DNA of 64,000 nucleotides from Trichinella spiralis. Taxonomy: Eukaryota; Nematoda; Enoplea; Trichinellida; Trichinellidae. Below the pieces are notes generated by a model. That model was not told the DNA's origin. It did not search any database and saw only the letters and a program-made list of their open reading frames with translations. Position numbers and translations under genes: made by a program. The DNA lies in contig CM012953.1 of the NCBI GenBank assembly GCA_000181795.3, positions 15,623,998-15,687,997 on the forward strand. The letters are read 5' to 3'. Positions 62,238-64,000 of the stretch are shown here, one piece after another; position 1 is the stretch's first letter, and each line of letters starts with the position of its first letter.

Positions 62238-63868
62238 TCATTGGGTCAGACGAAAATAGAACATTACTGAATAATCGTATCCAGATAGCAAAAATGATGA
62301 TCCTTGTGCATCTGTGAAACAGCCGCCGCCGATTGGTACGTTTTCCACAGATGTAGAGAAACAGCACGAAATCTGAATTGAAACCGAGAAAAAACATACA
62401 TCTGACACTTTACAAAAGCACAAATCCATTACCTTTGGTGTTGTGGAATTTTCCAATCTCCAAACTCGAACGAAAGAATCTTCGCTGGTGGATAGGATCA
62501 AACTTTCACCAGCAGAATAATCTAAATCTGTAATCGGTTGACTATGAGCGTTTATTTCAGCAAGCATTGCTTCCTTTTCAATGTCATACAAAACAACTTG
62601 ACCAATAATTGTTCCACATGCCAGCCAATTGTTTACACTTATTATGCAATTAATCGAAAGACTAATAAATGATAAAATTTAAATATAGAAAAAGAAACTA
62701 TTTTTCAACATAAAACAACCTCACCCTGTGTAGATATTTTTCAAACAGTGCAAGTCGGAGTTGAAAACTAGCAAGTCGCCCTTCATGTTAGCCACTACGA
62801 GCCAATTTCGAAAACTGACCATGTCGACCACAGGCTCTTTGTTGTATTCATCCCAGGAGCCGGTCAGTTTGGCAGTATCGTTTTTGATGCTTAGTCGAAA
62901 AATTGTCCCCGCATGACAACCTGGAAAATAGAAGCGTGGAATAGGCAATTTACATATATATATATATATACCAATAAAAATTTCGTCTTCAATACAAGCC
63001 ACTCCTTTGGTGTATCTCCACAAAGCTATACAATTAAACAACTTTTTTTGTAATATCATTTTATTTGAATAAAATAAAAAGTACTGGTTTTTTCTTCTGG
63101 AACTGACAGCCAGTACATCATTGTAGTTGTGACTGTATTCCATATCTGGACGATGAAAAATTAATGAAAAGTTCTTCAATTAAAATTTGCAAAAAATCAA
63201 TTTTTTTATAAAAATGACAATCAAGTACAAACTGAAAATTTTTGATTTTATGAAAATTAAAATGGAAATAAAACAAAATTTTACACTTATACTTTTATAA
63301 AAAATTAATTATTCATTTAAAAATAAAAAAACAGACATATTGACTGATCATTGATTGAATAAATTGCAAAAATTCATACCGAAGCACCGGCAACTGTGCA
63401 AATCACCAAAACGGGAGTTGTTCTGCTTTTCAGTGAACAGAATTTTACCTGATCGAAATTTATAAAAATTTAAATTTATAAAAACCAATCAAAAACAATA
63501 TTTATATTACTTGCATCACTTCTACTTTTTTGTTGCTCTTTCCAGTATTCAAATCTTTCGCAGGTACAATGTTGTGAACCATCCATTCGAATTTGTCATC
63601 CCAACTAACTGTGTGAGCCTAAAAAAAGTAAATTTTACAAGAAAAACATAATAATAATAATAATCATAATCATAATCATTATTAGTAGTAGTAGTAGAAA
63701 TAGCTGCATATTTGTGTAGTTTACTTGATTTTTATTAGCAACAACTGCACATGTGAGATTTGCATTAGCGGAAAAGGAAACGCTCAAGTTGTTACTAATG
63801 GCCGAAGTGCTTCCGTTGACGATCGGTATTTCTCGTTCCAACTTGTAGCACAGTTCCCTATCGCTCAT
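62238..63868 (-). CDS. WDR54: WD repeat-containing protein 54
   Basis: Eight exons: 63868-63725, 63618-63511, 63448-63380, 63145-63085, 63025-62972, 62920-62725, 62661-62433 and 62372-62238, summing to 332 codons (331 aa; human 334). The N-terminus MSDRELCYKLEREIP with SAISNNLSVSF matches human ERSIPLRGSAAALCNNLSVL. The C-terminal propeller blades read NNWLACGTIIGQVVLYDIEK, LAEINAHSQPITDLDYSAG and SLILSTSEDSFVRVWRLEN, then FTDAQGSSFLLSGYD. These follow human NGQVHLYEATTG, VQINAHARAICALDLA, LLSAGEDTFVHIWKL and SSGNSFAVTGYD. A single seven-bladed beta-propeller is expected; the cellular role is poorly known. A TTAG splice-like site lies shortly before the ATG. Confidence 0.9.
63644..63702. repeat. 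Trinucleotide microsatellite in WDR54 intron 1
   Basis: AAT/AATCAT units followed by AGT repeats on the plus strand, wholly inside the first intron. Confidence 0.85.
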
Positions 63869-64000
63869 TTTTGCAAATAAAACTAACCAAAGCGTTGCTA
63901 TGGATACTGGACGCTCCCCCACTTTTACAGTAATACAAAAATATATTTCTAAAGATAGAGATTCAAATTTCAAAAAAATTGGCAAAAAGAACAAACGATA

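Noticed and set aside
1-64000. tRNA, rRNA or other structured RNA genes
   Set aside because: Scanning by eye for tRNA boxes and rRNA words gave nothing convincing on either strand; a covariance-model search would be decisive.

Overview
The window is nuclear DNA from a nematode, most likely a Trichinella species (Dorylaimia). It is strongly A+T-rich and its genes are cut by many short introns of about 40-60 nt. It carries an array of secreted DNase II-like genes of the kind known to be greatly expanded in Trichinella. The genus is inferred from gene content; no database was searched. Exon models were built by hand from splice signals and remembered family alignments. In every complete multi-exon model the exon lengths sum to whole codons.

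Region 1 (1-28.1 kb) is a DNase II-like cluster. Gene A (+, first exon outside the window) is followed by a degraded secreted-protein locus (-), then genes B, C and D (-) and gene E (+). B, C and D encode about 344-346 aa with a signal peptide and the same six-exon layout. Both HxK catalytic motifs of DNase II appear replaced, so these look like catalytically dead secreted relatives. The first 2 kb of the window recurs at 26098-28095 as gene E, which then runs into a 10-N assembly gap. Transposon relics lie between and inside the genes: a pogo/Tigger element in intron 1 of B and a truncated hAT element with an 8-bp target duplication.

Region 2 (28.1-31.8 kb) starts with an inverted repeat around short tandem repeats, directly beside the gap. 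A broken Ty3/Gypsy-type LTR retrotransposon follows, with a base composition much richer in G+C than the host DNA.

Region 3 (33.4-64 kb) holds conserved single-copy genes: REEP5/6-like (-), PFAS for purine synthesis (+, 25 exons), a small secreted cysteine-rich ShK-like protein (+), RARS2 followed 109 bp later by MRPL22 (both -, a likely operon for mitochondrial translation), a FAST-kinase/RAP mitochondrial RNA-binding protein (+), FANCI (+, 29 exons, 1,326 aa), TXNDC11 (+) and WDR54 (-).

The most notable points are: asparagine in FANCI at the position of the human mono-ubiquitinated Lys523; a shared upstream block of about 95 bp with forkhead-like sites in four DNase II-like genes; a mosaic gene D; two introns that appear to be GC-AG; and an assembly or tandem-repeat problem spanning the DNase II cluster.
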